The translations under genes and the position numbers were made by a program. Of a stretch of 64,000 nt of DNA, positions 24,899-33,209 are shown one piece after another (position 1 is the stretch's first letter; each line of letters starts with the position of its first letter). Source of the stretch: Pseudomonas promysalinigenes. GTDB lineage: Bacteria; Pseudomonadota; Gammaproteobacteria; Pseudomonadales; Pseudomonadaceae. The stretch lies in assembly GCF_014269025.2 (NCBI RefSeq), contig NZ_CP077094.1:2666001-2730000 (forward strand), read 5' to 3'. Below the pieces are notes generated by a model. That model made no database searches and had not been told where the DNA came from. It saw only the letters and a program-made list of their open reading frames with translations.

Positions 24899-25882
24899 AT
24901 GTTCAACGCCATTTTGATCGAGAAGCAGGATGATCAGCACACTGCGCGAGTCAGCGAACTGCCAGAGGATCAACTGCCGACCGGTAACGTCACCGTCAAG
25001 GTGGCCTACAGCACCTTGAACTACAAAGACGCGCTCGCAATCACTGGCAAAGGCCCAGTCGTGCGTCAATTTCCGATGGTGCCAGGCATCGATCTTGCCG
25101 GCACTGTCGAGGCCAGTGACGATCCTCGCTATCAGCCTGGCGATCGTGTGCTGCTCAATGGCTGGGGTGTTGGTGAGGGGCATTGGGGAGGGCTTGCTCA
25201 GAAGGCTCGGGTCAACGCCGACTGGCTCATTCCCCATCCCGAAGGGCTGAACGAGCGTCAATCGATGGCCATCGGCACAGCGGGGTACACCGCCATGCTC
25301 TGCCTGATGGCCTTGGAACGCCATGGGCTCGAACCCAGCGCTGGGCCGGTGCTGGTCACCGGTGCCAGCGGCGGCGTGGGCAGTTTCGCCATCAGCCTTC
25401 TGGCACGCGCTGGCTATACCGTGACCGCCGCCACGGGCAAGTCCAGTGAGCACGAGTACCTGAAAAGCCTGGGTGCGACGACCATCATCGACCGCGGGGA
25501 ACTGTCAGCGCCAGGGCGGCCGCTGGCAAAAGAAAAATGGGCAGCCGTCGTGGACTCGGTCGGCAGCCACACGCTGGTCAATGCCTGCGCAAGCACGATG
25601 TCCGAAGGCTTGGTAGCGGCTTGCGGCTTGGCTCAAGGTATGGACTTCCCGGCTACCGTCGCACCCTTCATCCTCAGAGGGGTGAGCCTGCTCGGGATCA
25701 ACAGCGTAACGCAGCCTTATGAACGGCGTATCGAAGCCTGGCAGAGACTGTCTACCCAACTCAACCTCGACGATTTAGCCTTCATGACCAAAGAGGTCAC
25801 TTTGCAAAAGTCGCTGGCAGCTGCCTCGCAGCTCATGCAAGGGCAGATTCGTGGCCGGTTGATCGTTGATGTGAACAGCTAG
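24899..25882 (+). CDS. acuI: Acryloyl-CoA reductase AcuI/YhdH-family NADPH oxidoreductase
   Basis: 327 residues, the usual length of the YhdH/AcuI family. LNYKDALAITGKGPVVRQFPMVPGIDLAGTV near residue 40-70 is the family signature. LVTGASGGVGSFAISLLARAG near 150 is the NADP Rossmann fold, and INSVTQP near 265 is also conserved. AcuI reduces toxic acryloyl-CoA to propionyl-CoA with NADPH. The upstream TetR gene and shared operator support induction by an acrylate-like electrophile. No DMSP lyase or other acrylate genes are nearby, so the physiological source is unclear. Confidence 0.88.
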   Translation: MFNAILIEKQDDQHTARVSELPEDQLPTGNVTVKVAYSTLNYKDALAITGKGPVVRQFPMVPGIDLAGTVEASDDPRYQPGDRVLLNGWGVGEGHWGGLAQKARVNADWLIPHPEGLNERQSMAIGTAGYTAMLCLMALERHGLEPSAGPVLVTGASGGVGSFAISLLARAGYTVTAATGKSSEHEYLKSLGATTIIDRGELSAPGRPLAKEKWAAVVDSVGSHTLVNACASTMSEGLVAACGLAQGMDFPATVAPFILRGVSLLGINSVTQPYERRIEAWQRLSTQLNLDDLAFMTKEVTLQKSLAAASQLMQGQIRGRLIVDVNS

Positions 25883-25937
25883 GAATCGCCAGGGTCATCT
25901 GGTCGACTAGCGCTAGAGCTTGGCGGGCGTTATGGGA

Positions 25938-26183
25938 TCACCTGCGAGCAGCAACGGCCAATATCGCCTGCCCATGGTCGATTACCGGCACCGGCATATG
26001 TTCGCGTCGGCTGGTCAACCAAGCTCGCATGCGCTCGGTATCGAAAATCTGGCCTTCGTCCATCATCAACAGAATGAGGGCCTGGGAGACGCGGTAGCAG
26101 CCACACAACGAACAGCGCCGCTCCTCCCAACCGATGATGGATTTGATAGTCTCAGCTTGGCCCGCACAAATCAGGCAACTCAT
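25938..26183 (-). CDS. Small zinc-ribbon-like protein
   Basis: 81 residues with two paired cysteine knuckles, CLIC near residue 3-6 and CSLC near 24-27 (then GCYRV), spaced like a zinc ribbon. The rest is helical (SQALILLMMDEGQIFDTERMRAWLTSRRE). No family name is recognised. Start ATG 26183 has AGGGGG six bases before it, choosing it over a much longer frame upstream. Probably a soluble metal- or nucleic-acid-binding protein (inference). Confidence 0.7.
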   Translation of the reverse strand: MSCLICAGQAETIKSIIGWEERRCSLCGCYRVSQALILLMMDEGQIFDTERMRAWLTSRREHMPVPVIDHGQAILAVAARR

Positions 26184-26298
26184 GGAAGCCCCCTTATTCT
26201 TGTATCGTAGGCTGGATGCGATTTTCGTCAGGATGCAATGATCAACTATGGCTATATGAGCATTGTGTGAAGCCGATAATTCCGTCCCCAGTACATCT

Positions 26299-26337
26299 AT
26301 CGCAGGGTGAGGCAAAGCTGCCTCGCCCCTTGCGATA
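26299..26337 (-). terminator. Long hairpin after the metallothionein gene
   Basis: ATCGCAGGGTGAGGCA (26299-26314), AAGC loop, TGCCTCGCCCCTTGCGAT (26319-26336) pair over about 16 bases with one bulge and few mismatches. It lies 30 bp past the stop of the metallothionein gene on its transcript. There is no strong U-tract, so RNA stability is an alternative role. Confidence 0.6.
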
Positions 26338-26366
26338 ACGGCCGCTGGGTCGAGGCGAGGCTGGCG

Positions 26367-26597
26367 TTATGGAGAGATGGGGTCACTGGCCGGAAAGGTT
26401 TCATCCAAGGCACTGTCGACGGTATTTTCGTCGGGCTGAGTCAGCTCGCCACAGTTACAGCCGGCCATGCGGCACGGTTCACCCTGATGGTGGCCGGTTG
26501 CGCAGGCCTCGCAGCAGTAGGCTTTATCACCCTGAACCATGGCATTGGCGTCCACAGTGCAAGAACAATGGTTGCACGAACAACGTTGTTCATTCAT
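26367..26597 (-). CDS. Bacterial metallothionein
   Basis: 76 residues. Ten cysteines at about positions 6, 8, 11, 13, 28, 29, 32, 42, 47 and 49, plus His near 10 and 36-37, fit the Pseudomonas BmtA/PmtA fold (a zinc-finger-like half plus a metal cluster) that binds Zn, Cd and Cu. The C-terminal tail ALDETFPASDPISP is characteristic of the Pseudomonas members. It is cytoplasmic and expected to be induced by zinc or cadmium. ATG 26597 has GGAGA eight bases upstream. It is monocistronic. Confidence 0.93.
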   Translation of the reverse strand: MNEQRCSCNHCSCTVDANAMVQGDKAYCCEACATGHHQGEPCRMAGCNCGELTQPDENTVDSALDETFPASDPISP

Positions 26598-26739
26598 CAC
26601 GGTCTTCTCCACAAGTCGTCGGCCTGAACTGCAGGCCACCTACACTTCGAGGGCGCTCAGCAACACGTTGCTTTATTCGATCGTCAGACTTACCGACAAA
26701 TGGTGGCATTGGCCTGGCACCAAGCGCTCTGTAACACGA

Positions 26740-27690
26740 TCAGCTCAGGCGAGTGACGGTCAACGCTGTTACAGCGATGCGCTCCACGCGTTCGTAGCCT
26801 GGTTCGAGCAACTGCTCGCCAAACACGTCCGGGTCCAGCTCTTGATAAGTCCAACCCAACTCAGGCCCAGCAAGGATGGAACGTATTGCTTCCTGGAACG
26901 CATCACGCCCATCAACGATAGCGACACCGGTATACAGCAACAACGTGCCACCTACTTTCAGACGCTCACAAGCCTGCTCGACAATTCGCAATGACAGCTC
27001 GGCGCCCAGCGCGGCGCCGCCATGGCGGTAAGCGCGGTGCTCTGCGTCAAGCATATAGGGTGGGTTAGCGACGATCAGGTCGAACAGCCCGGTCACTTCA
27101 TCGAAAAGATCGCTGCGCGACACGGTGATGTTGCTTACCCCCGCCAGGGCCGCATTCACGGCCGTATACCGCAGCGCTTTGGGATTGATATCCACCGCAC
27201 TGACCTGCGCATGGGGTGCGGCGCGGGCGATCAGCAATGCCCCAACCCCACTGCCGCAACCCATGTCCAAGGCATGCTGCACCGGCTCGGGCCGGCTGCG
27301 AAGATGATCTTGTATGCACTGGGCAAAGCGGTAGCTGTCTGGCCCGAAGAAGACCGCGTCGTGACTGTCGGTGGGCCAGGCTGAATGCACCAACAGCATT
27401 TCATCCAAGCTGGACCAACGTACCGTGCTGCGCCACAGGGCCCCCTGGGCGTCCAATACGCCTGCCACACGCAGTTGCTCCAGCTCGTCGGCGCTGATCA
27501 GCTGCGAGGCGAACGGACGGCTCCATCCGAATACATCACGCATTGTCTGCGCGCGTTGCGAACCTTCACGCGCATTGACCCTAGCCTGCGTAGCGGGCGT
27601 CACGCAGATGAATCGATAACCATCGGCCTTGAGCCGTTTTCCGAGCTGCAGCAACGCCTCGTCGGCATGTGCCTGAGTCGAATCGAGCAT
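26740..27690 (-). CDS. Class I SAM methyltransferase with NPPY motif (PrmC/RlmG-like)
   Basis: 316 residues. A ~130-residue N-terminal domain without clear motifs is followed by a Rossmann methyltransferase: LDMGCGSGVGALLIARA (motif I) near 140, VSAVDINPKALRYTAVNA, then VANPPYMLD (motif IV) near 220. NPPY is typical of enzymes that methylate amide or exocyclic amino nitrogens (glutamine, N6-adenine, guanine N2). The start ATG overlaps the stop of the upstream iron-protein gene by one base, so the two form an operon. The substrate is unknown. Confidence 0.88.
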   Translation of the reverse strand: MLDSTQAHADEALLQLGKRLKADGYRFICVTPATQARVNAREGSQRAQTMRDVFGWSRPFASQLISADELEQLRVAGVLDAQGALWRSTVRWSSLDEMLLVHSAWPTDSHDAVFFGPDSYRFAQCIQDHLRSRPEPVQHALDMGCGSGVGALLIARAAPHAQVSAVDINPKALRYTAVNAALAGVSNITVSRSDLFDEVTGLFDLIVANPPYMLDAEHRAYRHGGAALGAELSLRIVEQACERLKVGGTLLLYTGVAIVDGRDAFQEAIRSILAGPELGWTYQELDPDVFGEQLLEPGYERVERIAVTALTVTRLS

Positions 27691-29018
27691 CACAGGAGCC
27701 CCCCGTGCATCAAGCCGGTTGCCTGAATGAACGCGCGCGTGGCATTGAGCCCCTGCTGGCTTGCGTGCCGGTTGCCGGCCATTGCCTGTATCAACGTATC
27801 CACATCCGTAGTGCGTGGAAAGATTGGCGCCTGGGTCTGCAGCTGCAAAGCGCGCTCCCATTGCCCTGGCGGCACTCTGCGCACTGCCGGGCGCTGCCAG
27901 GTGCCGGCGATCCAGTCATACCACAGCTGTTTTTCGTAGGCGTCGAACACGCCGAACATAGGTGCTGTAGGCCCTTCGATGACAGACCAGAACCGGCTTT
28001 CTTTCGGATCGGCGTTGCGCCTGACCCAGCCCTGATCTTCAAGCGCTTGCACGAACGCAGGCATCGAGCCAGGCTCGGCAAGCCATTCGTTAATCGTGCG
28101 CCCGCTCAGCCGGCAGCGATCCGAATGCATGCACTGCCCATAGAGCCCTTTGCGCTCCAGGGCTTCGAACAACTCGGTCTGCAAGTCGAAAGACGCGACC
28201 ATCGAGGGCGTATCGACACCCAGGTCGTTCAGGCGATATCCGTGGCGCACACGCTCGTAGAACGCCGGCCCCTCATCCTGGGCCAGGTCGGCGAAGCTGG
28301 ACAGGGCCAGATTCGCATGGCCACTGGCAGCGTTGTCGATGGTCACGTGTAGCTGGAAGTAGTGCGCATCGATGCCCAACTCGGCCAGCTCATGGGTGGT
28401 GATCAGTAAGTGCAACGGCGGTTGCTCATAGCCTAAGTTGTAGCCGATCACCTCTGGCAAGAACCGCTCACAGTGCTGCCCCAATGCCAGTTGCAGGGCG
28501 CCCTGCAGGTAACGTGCAGGTTCGAGCGGCGGCGACTGACGGCAGCCAAGACGGCTCAGCAGACGCTGAAAGATCAACACGTGATTGCAATGCGGGTCGC
28601 CATCACCAAGTTCCTCGAGGAACGTGCGGATCAAGCCGTGAAAGCGCGGGTCTTGCCAATGCCACAACATGCCGTGCAGCCAAGCACCGTCCACTGCCTT
28701 GGTCGGTGCGACCTGATGCAAAAACCAAAGCGCGTGGGCACGGTTGGTGAAGTAGCGCCGAGGCGCACCCTCGCGGCGCTGCTGAAGATACAAGGCATGT
28801 TCGTTGGCAACGCGTCGAGTGTGCTCATCAGCCCACTGCGGCAATTTCCGAGGATCGTCTGGCAGGTCATCGGGCAATACGCGTGCATGGCGCAATTGCT
28901 CCTCCAGCCATGTCTCGGTGTTTGCTTGGGGGCCTTGGAGCAGGGCTTTGTAGCGGCTTTCCAGCCCTTCGCCGGCCTCGAACGTTCTGGGTGTGAAGTG
29001 AGCTTGGGTCGTGGCCAC
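27690..29018 (-). CDS. Iron-containing redox enzyme, haem-oxygenase-like fold
   Basis: 442 residues from the GTG at 29018; the frame is open to 29069 but no strong ribosome site favours either. The core THELAELGIDAHYFQLHVTIDNAASGH near residues 225-255 has the Glu, His, Asp and His spacing of haem-oxygenase-like diiron oxidases. A second histidine-rich part (GMLWHWQDPRFHGLIR) lies before it. The C-terminal third (DQGWVRRNADPKESRFWSVIEGP) is an accessory region. Such enzymes perform oxygen-dependent C-C or N-oxidation chemistry. The methyltransferase gene is coupled to it by TGATG, suggesting a shared modification pathway. Confidence 0.82.
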   Translation of the reverse strand: MATTQAHFTPRTFEAGEGLESRYKALLQGPQANTETWLEEQLRHARVLPDDLPDDPRKLPQWADEHTRRVANEHALYLQQRREGAPRRYFTNRAHALWFLHQVAPTKAVDGAWLHGMLWHWQDPRFHGLIRTFLEELGDGDPHCNHVLIFQRLLSRLGCRQSPPLEPARYLQGALQLALGQHCERFLPEVIGYNLGYEQPPLHLLITTHELAELGIDAHYFQLHVTIDNAASGHANLALSSFADLAQDEGPAFYERVRHGYRLNDLGVDTPSMVASFDLQTELFEALERKGLYGQCMHSDRCRLSGRTINEWLAEPGSMPAFVQALEDQGWVRRNADPKESRFWSVIEGPTAPMFGVFDAYEKQLWYDWIAGTWQRPAVRRVPPGQWERALQLQTQAPIFPRTTDVDTLIQAMAGNRHASQQGLNATRAFIQATGLMHGGLL

Positions 29019-29231
29019 GTGCGTTCTCGTTTTTTTTGTAAGACATGAACAAACGAGTGGGCCACCCACCAGGAATTCGTTTCAATTTCAGGTTGACGGA
29101 TGAATGGCAACTTGGCTGCAGCGGGTCGTGCGCAGAAGCCCCACTGCGTGAAAAAAACTAAACCTTCTGACGCGCAGCGGCTCAACCAATTGCGACATAG
29201 AGGTCGCCCCCATAAAACAAAGGAGTCAGAG

Positions 29232-29732
29232 ATGAACAAGCCATTCTGGAAAATCGCCGGCGTCACCCTGCTGATGGGTCTCGCTTCACTTCAGGTCCAA
29301 GCGGCATCGTCCAATGACTTCGTCGACGCCGCGACCGAAGCGGGTATCGCAGAGGTGGTCACTGGCAAGCTGGCACTGGAAAAAAGCCAGAACGCAGACA
29401 TCAAACAGTTCGCACAGCAAATGGTCACCGACCACACCAAGGCCAATCAGCAGCTGGGCGAAATTGCGCGCAAGCTCGACATTAGCGTCCCCGACGAGGC
29501 GGCGCTGACCGACAAGGTCAAGAAAATGATCCTGGAATGGCGCGAGGAGTCCTTCGACCGCTCGTACGTCAACAACCAGGTCGACGCACACGAGAAAGCC
29601 GTGGAGCTGTTCAAGAAAGAGGCCTCGTCCTCTGACAAACCAGAGCTCAAGGCATTTGCCAGCGAAACGCTGCCAACTCTTGAAGATCACCTGAAGCAGG
29701 CCAAAGCGCTGCAGGCTACTCACGCCAAATAA
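29232..29732 (+). CDS. DUF4142 domain protein, exported
   Basis: 166 residues. N-terminal signal peptide (basic MNKPFWK, hydrophobic IAGVTLLMGLASL, cut after QVQA) then a helical DUF4142 body: VDAATEAGIAEVVTGKLAL, SQNADIKQFAQQMVTDHTKANQQLGEIA and ALTDKV, ending with EDHLKQAKALQ. The family is a ferritin-like four-helix bundle found in the periplasm and linked to stress survival in general terms. Start ATG 29232 has AAAGGAG eight bases before. A strong hairpin follows the stop. Confidence 0.9.
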   Translation: MNKPFWKIAGVTLLMGLASLQVQAASSNDFVDAATEAGIAEVVTGKLALEKSQNADIKQFAQQMVTDHTKANQQLGEIARKLDISVPDEAALTDKVKKMILEWREESFDRSYVNNQVDAHEKAVELFKKEASSSDKPELKAFASETLPTLEDHLKQAKALQATHAK

Positions 29733-29744
29733 CTTGCAAGCCTC

Positions 29745-29777
29745 AAGCCCTGGGAGTCGTAATACCCCTCAGGGCTT
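29745..29777. terminator. Bidirectional hairpin between DUF4142 and mgtC genes
   Basis: AAGCCCTG (29745-29752) pairs with CAGGGCTT (29770-29777) across a 17-base loop and is followed by TTCG. It overlaps the stop codon of the leftward MgtC gene and lies just past the DUF4142 stop. Confidence 0.55.
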
Positions 29778-30287
29778 TCGGGTCTGCTCTTCTTCCCGTT
29801 TGTCTTCAGCCTGGCCCTCGGCCTTGTCCACCAGCAATGGCATGGTTCCAAGTACCAACAGGGCCAGCACCGTACTGACCAGTGCAGTGGCCTCGCGCCC
29901 CATACCGGCTGCGGTGCCGATCGCCGCCGTCATCCATAACCCGGCGGCTGTGGTCAGACCCTTGACATGGCTGGTGTCCTGACCATTTCCTTTGAGAATG
30001 GTACCCGCCCCCAGAAACCCGATACCGGCCACGATACCTTGGATCACGCGGCTCAATGCCTGCTCATCGGCTCCAGCCATGCTCGGCGCCAGCACGAAAA
30101 GTGCCGCACCCAGGCTTACCAGCATATGTGTCCTTACCCCCGCGGATTTACCCTTGTGCTCGCGCTCAAAACCCAACACAGCGCCTAATACGGCAGCCAT
30201 CAGCAGACGTACCACTATCCGCAAGATTTCGCGCCCATCACCAATATCGGCGAACTCGGCCAGAATCGTTTCCCAAATCATATCCAT
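29769..30287 (-). CDS. MgtC/SapB family inner-membrane protein
   Basis: 172 residues from the ATG at 30287 (two other ATGs lie within 9 bases). Membrane segments and the family signature are clear: RLLMAAVLGAVLGFEREHKGKSAGVRTHMLVSLGAALFVLAP, GIVAGIGFLGAGTILKGNG, LTTAAGLWMTAAIGTAAGMG, ATALVSTVLALLVLG. The charged KREEEQTRKP tail is cytoplasmic. MgtC proteins support growth in low magnesium and under acid or host stress by modulating ATP synthase or transport. The frame upstream to 30401 has no ribosome site. Confidence 0.92.
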   Translation of the reverse strand: MDMIWETILAEFADIGDGREILRIVVRLLMAAVLGAVLGFEREHKGKSAGVRTHMLVSLGAALFVLAPSMAGADEQALSRVIQGIVAGIGFLGAGTILKGNGQDTSHVKGLTTAAGLWMTAAIGTAAGMGREATALVSTVLALLVLGTMPLLVDKAEGQAEDKREEEQTRKP

Positions 30288-30440
30288 TGCCAGCATCCAG
30301 CTTGATCGAGCGCTGAACCTGGCGGGGCTGCAGGCAGGCTCGAGACTTATAGGAGTGAAGAGCGGTCTATCAGAACTGTTTCTGCTGCGATGACGATTCA
30401 AAACTGCCAGGGGTGCAACATTAATGCACCAAGGCTCCCA

Positions 30441-31328
30441 TCAAATATCCAGTGCACCTGCGATAAGGGCGCTGAGCTTATCTGCGACATCGCCACTGGC
30501 CGCGTCCAGCAGGCATATCGGTACGCCTTCCAAAGCCGATTGTGTGCCTAACGCCCCCTCGGCAAGCAGCGCCAGCGGGCAGTCCACCTCCATCTGCACG
30601 CAACGCAGCGCTTTGGCCAAGGCCGTGTTGATCGGCCCCTGCAGCGCGATCACAAGAGCCGCGGGCTGCATGGAAGCACAGACCAATGGCAACTCCTCCA
30701 GTGGCTGCCCGCAACCAAGCACCTCAATGCGTTGACGCTCGCCACTGAGCAGCAGGCCGTGACACAAGAGCTGTAATTCGGCTTGCCCTGCCGTACCTGC
30801 CAGCAGCACGCGCGGGGCCTGCACCTGGTTCATCTGCAAGCGCATCAGTAAGCGAGCACGCAAGAACGAATCGAGAAACAGCCATTGGCTACGCTGCCCT
30901 GACGCAGCACCCGACGCCAGTTCGTACCAGACCGGCATCAATACCTCCCGCAGCACGCAGGCCTTGGGTAACAACGTAAACAGTTGCCCATGGATCGCTT
31001 CGAGCGCTTGCCCATCGAAGGCCGCACAGGCCCGCAGCACGGCGCAACGCCATTGGTCGAACGGCGAGTGCTGCTGAAAGTGGACTTCGGGTTGGTTCGC
31101 GAGCCTGTCACCGACCTTACTGATCGGCAAGCCGTTGGCTGTCCAACGCAGGATGTCGCGGATACGCTGCACATCGCCTGGCGTGTACAAACGGTGGCCG
31201 CCTTCTGTGCGTTGCGGGCTTATCAACCCGTGCCGGCGCTCCCAGGCGCGCAAGGTGACCGGGTTGATGCCGGTCAGGCTGACCACATCGCGCATGGGAA
31301 GCAAATCGGGTTGAGGGGAGTCAGTCAT
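30441..31328 (-). CDS. MerR-family light-response regulator, LitR class II type (PplR-like)
   Basis: 295 residues. Residues 10-75 are a MerR helix-turn-helix (MRDVVSLTGINPVTLRAWERRHGL, then RTEGGHRLYTPGDVQRI). Residues 90-290 match the helical and Rossmann-like portion of CarH/LitR regulators, but I find no DxHxxG-type B12 motif. That fits class II LitR proteins, which do not bind cobalamin themselves and are reported to work with LOV proteins in P. putida. It is divergent from a short LOV gene and beside two operons with TRTACA-N12-TGTAYA sites, which it presumably recognises (inference). Confidence 0.85.
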   Translation of the reverse strand: MTDSPQPDLLPMRDVVSLTGINPVTLRAWERRHGLISPQRTEGGHRLYTPGDVQRIRDILRWTANGLPISKVGDRLANQPEVHFQQHSPFDQWRCAVLRACAAFDGQALEAIHGQLFTLLPKACVLREVLMPVWYELASGAASGQRSQWLFLDSFLRARLLMRLQMNQVQAPRVLLAGTAGQAELQLLCHGLLLSGERQRIEVLGCGQPLEELPLVCASMQPAALVIALQGPINTALAKALRCVQMEVDCPLALLAEGALGTQSALEGVPICLLDAASGDVADKLSALIAGALDI

Positions 31329-31482
31329 AACTAAAAGTTGTCCGAGTAATGGCGCATTCTAAACTGATATGCACCTTCTGCGGCGAGCCCGCTTGCTTCA
31401 TCATGCACTCAACAGCGCCAAAGCTTGCTGCACTCCAGCCTGAGCGCACCGAACACATACGAATTGCCTGTAGGTGGGCCTA

Positions 31483-31929
31483 ATGATCAACGCAAAACTC
31501 CTGCAACTGATGGTCGAACACTCCAACGACGGCATCGTCGTCGCCGAGCAGGAGGGCAACGACAGCATACTCATTTACGTGAACCCTGCGTTCGAGCGAC
31601 TGACCGGCTACAGCTCGGAAGATATTCTTTATCAGGACTGTCGCTTTCTGCAGGGTGAGTATCACGCCCAGGCGGGTGTTGGGATCATCCGCGACGCGAT
31701 CCGCGAAGGCCGCCCTAGCCGCCAGGTCCTGCGCAATTACCGTAAAGACGGCAGCCTGTTCTGGAACGAACTTTCCGTGACACCCGTGCGCAATGAAGCG
31801 GACCAGCTAACCTACTACATCGGCATTCAACGCGATGTCACCGCACAGGTTAGCGCCGAGGAGAAGGTTCGCGAACTTGAAGCAGAAGTGGCCCAGCTGC
31901 GTGAGCAATTGGCTTTGACGCAGCGGTGA
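31483..31929 (+). CDS. Short LOV-domain blue-light photoreceptor (SB2-LOV-like)
   Basis: 148 residues, essentially one LOV core plus short N- and C-terminal caps. The flavin-adduct cysteine lies at Cys53 in YQDCRFLQGE, a match to the GxNCRFLQ consensus except for the first part. Other flavin-contact residues appear (VNPAFERLTGYS, LRNYRKDGSLFWNEL, YIGIQRDVT). The C-terminal EEKVRELEAEVAQLREQL forms a coiled-coil helix used for dimers. It closely resembles the short LOV proteins PpSB1/PpSB2 of P. putida. I start at ATG 31483, since the GTG at 31474 is less well spaced from AGGTGGG. It is divergent from the LitR-like gene. Confidence 0.93.
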   Translation: MINAKLLQLMVEHSNDGIVVAEQEGNDSILIYVNPAFERLTGYSSEDILYQDCRFLQGEYHAQAGVGIIRDAIREGRPSRQVLRNYRKDGSLFWNELSVTPVRNEADQLTYYIGIQRDVTAQVSAEEKVRELEAEVAQLREQLALTQR

Positions 31930-31933
31930 AGTA

Positions 31934-31965
31934 AATCTATACAAGACGGCAGCTATGTATAGATT
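31934..31965. promoter_or_regulatory. LitR/PplR-type operator 1
   Basis: AATCTATACA (31934-31943) and TGTATAGATT (31956-31965) are perfect 10-bp inverted arms separated by 12 bases. It matches the TRTACA-N12-TGTAYA pattern reported for P. putida LitR-type regulators and lies upstream of the operon starting at 32032. Confidence 0.8.
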
Positions 31966-31986
31966 ATTTCGCCTGCTTCGGCTATA

Positions 31987-32014
31987 CCTGTACAACAAAT
32001 CCTTTTTGTACAGG
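31987..32014. promoter_or_regulatory. LitR/PplR-type operator 2
   Basis: CCTGTACA (31987-31994) and TGTACAGG (32007-32014) are perfect 8-bp arms with a 12-base spacer. It lies 17 bp before the ATG of the first operon gene and 21 bp beyond operator 1, giving a tandem arrangement. Confidence 0.8.
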
Positions 32015-32031
32015 ATTGCCAGGAGCCAAGC

Positions 32032-32454
32032 ATGTCAGTGTATCTACAGGACTTCGCCAAGCGCTTCGCCCGCCTTCAGGGCGACAACCTTGATGCGCTG
32101 AGCGAGCTGTATAGCGAGGACATCACCTTTCGCGACCCGCTGCACCACATACAGGGGCTCCCTGCCCTACGCGCCTACTTTCAGCAGCTGTACGCCAATG
32201 CCAGCGATATTGGCTATGAATTCACCGGCGCCGATGAAGTCGGCCCGGGTCAAGGCTATCTGCGCTGGACCCTGCATTTTCGTCATCCGCGCCTGGCCCA
32301 TGGCCGGCCGATCACCCTGCAAGGCTGCAGCTTCTTGCAGTGGCGCGACCGTGTGCATGCCCATCAGGACTATTTCGACGCCGGCGCCCTGCTATACGAA
32401 CATATTCCGCTCATGGGCAGCGCCATCCGCTGGCTCAAAGGCAGGTTGGCATGA
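32032..32454 (+). CDS. NTF2/SnoaL-like protein, first gene of light operon
   Basis: 140 residues with the small conical-barrel NTF2-like fold: FAKRFARLQGDNLDALSELYSEDITFRDPLHHIQGLPALRAYFQQLY at the start, then alternating strands (GQGYLRWTLHFRHPRL, HQDYFDAGALLYEHIPLMG). The FRDP and DYFD elements are the conserved ones in this group. The role is unknown; in similar operons it is a putative polyketide-cyclase-like accessory. AGGAG lies eight bases before the ATG. Its stop overlaps the next start (ATGA). Confidence 0.87.
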   Translation: MSVYLQDFAKRFARLQGDNLDALSELYSEDITFRDPLHHIQGLPALRAYFQQLYANASDIGYEFTGADEVGPGQGYLRWTLHFRHPRLAHGRPITLQGCSFLQWRDRVHAHQDYFDAGALLYEHIPLMGSAIRWLKGRLA

Positions 32455-33203
32455 GCCGCTGCTGGTTGACCGGTGCGAGCAGCGGTATAGGCGCCGAGCT
32501 GGCACGCATTCTTCTTGAACAAGGCCATCAGGTTGCATTGGGCGGGCGCCATGCACAACGCCTCGCGCCGCTGGCTGAGCGCTTCCCAGGGCAAGTTCTG
32601 CTAGCCATCGGCGAAGTGGACGATCCCCAACATGCTCCCGAGGCCGCAGCGCTGATCGAGCGCAGCTGGGGCGGGCTGGACTGCGTCATTCTTAACGCCG
32701 GTACGTGCGAATACCTTGAGCCTGGCCATTTCGATCCAGCGTTGGTCGAACGCGTCATGCGCACCAATTTGATGGGCGTCAGCTATTGCCTGGCAGCAGC
32801 CCTGCCCTTGCTTCGTGCCGGCAAGCGGCCCCATTTGGTCGTGATGGGCAGCTCTGTGACCTGGTTGGCCCTGCCCCGCGCAGGCGCGTACGGTGCATCC
32901 AAGGCTGCGGTGCGCTACTTGGTGGAGTCGCAGCGGATCGACCTGGCGCGTGAGGGCATCGCGGTCACCTTGGTCAGCCCAGGCTTCGTCGACACCCCCC
33001 TGACCCGCCGTAACGATTTCCCCATGCCGCAACTGTGGACGGCCCAGCGCGCCGCGCAATATATCGCCAAGCGCATGCCCGGCCAGCCGCTGGAAATCAA
33101 CTTCCCGGTGGTTTTCACCTGGGTATTGCGCCTACTTGGAGCGTTACCCGTACGTCTGCGTCTGGCACTGGGCCAACGCCTGGCCCGTCATGAACAGGAA
33201 TGA
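32451..33203 (+). CDS. Short-chain dehydrogenase/reductase
   Basis: 250 residues. N-terminal TGASSGIGAELARILLEQGH is the NAD(P) motif TGxxxGIG; LNAG appears near residue 83; the catalytic YGASK motif (Tyr and Lys) lies near residue 143; a Ser sits about 13 residues earlier in MGSSVTW. An oxidoreductase for a hydroxyl or keto group. Substrate unknown; its place in an operon with a FAD oxidase and a Cfa-like enzyme points to lipid or isoprenoid modification. Confidence 0.93.
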   Translation: MSRCWLTGASSGIGAELARILLEQGHQVALGGRHAQRLAPLAERFPGQVLLAIGEVDDPQHAPEAAALIERSWGGLDCVILNAGTCEYLEPGHFDPALVERVMRTNLMGVSYCLAAALPLLRAGKRPHLVVMGSSVTWLALPRAGAYGASKAAVRYLVESQRIDLAREGIAVTLVSPGFVDTPLTRRNDFPMPQLWTAQRAAQYIAKRMPGQPLEINFPVVFTWVLRLLGALPVRLRLALGQRLARHEQE

Positions 33204-33209
33204 TGATCC

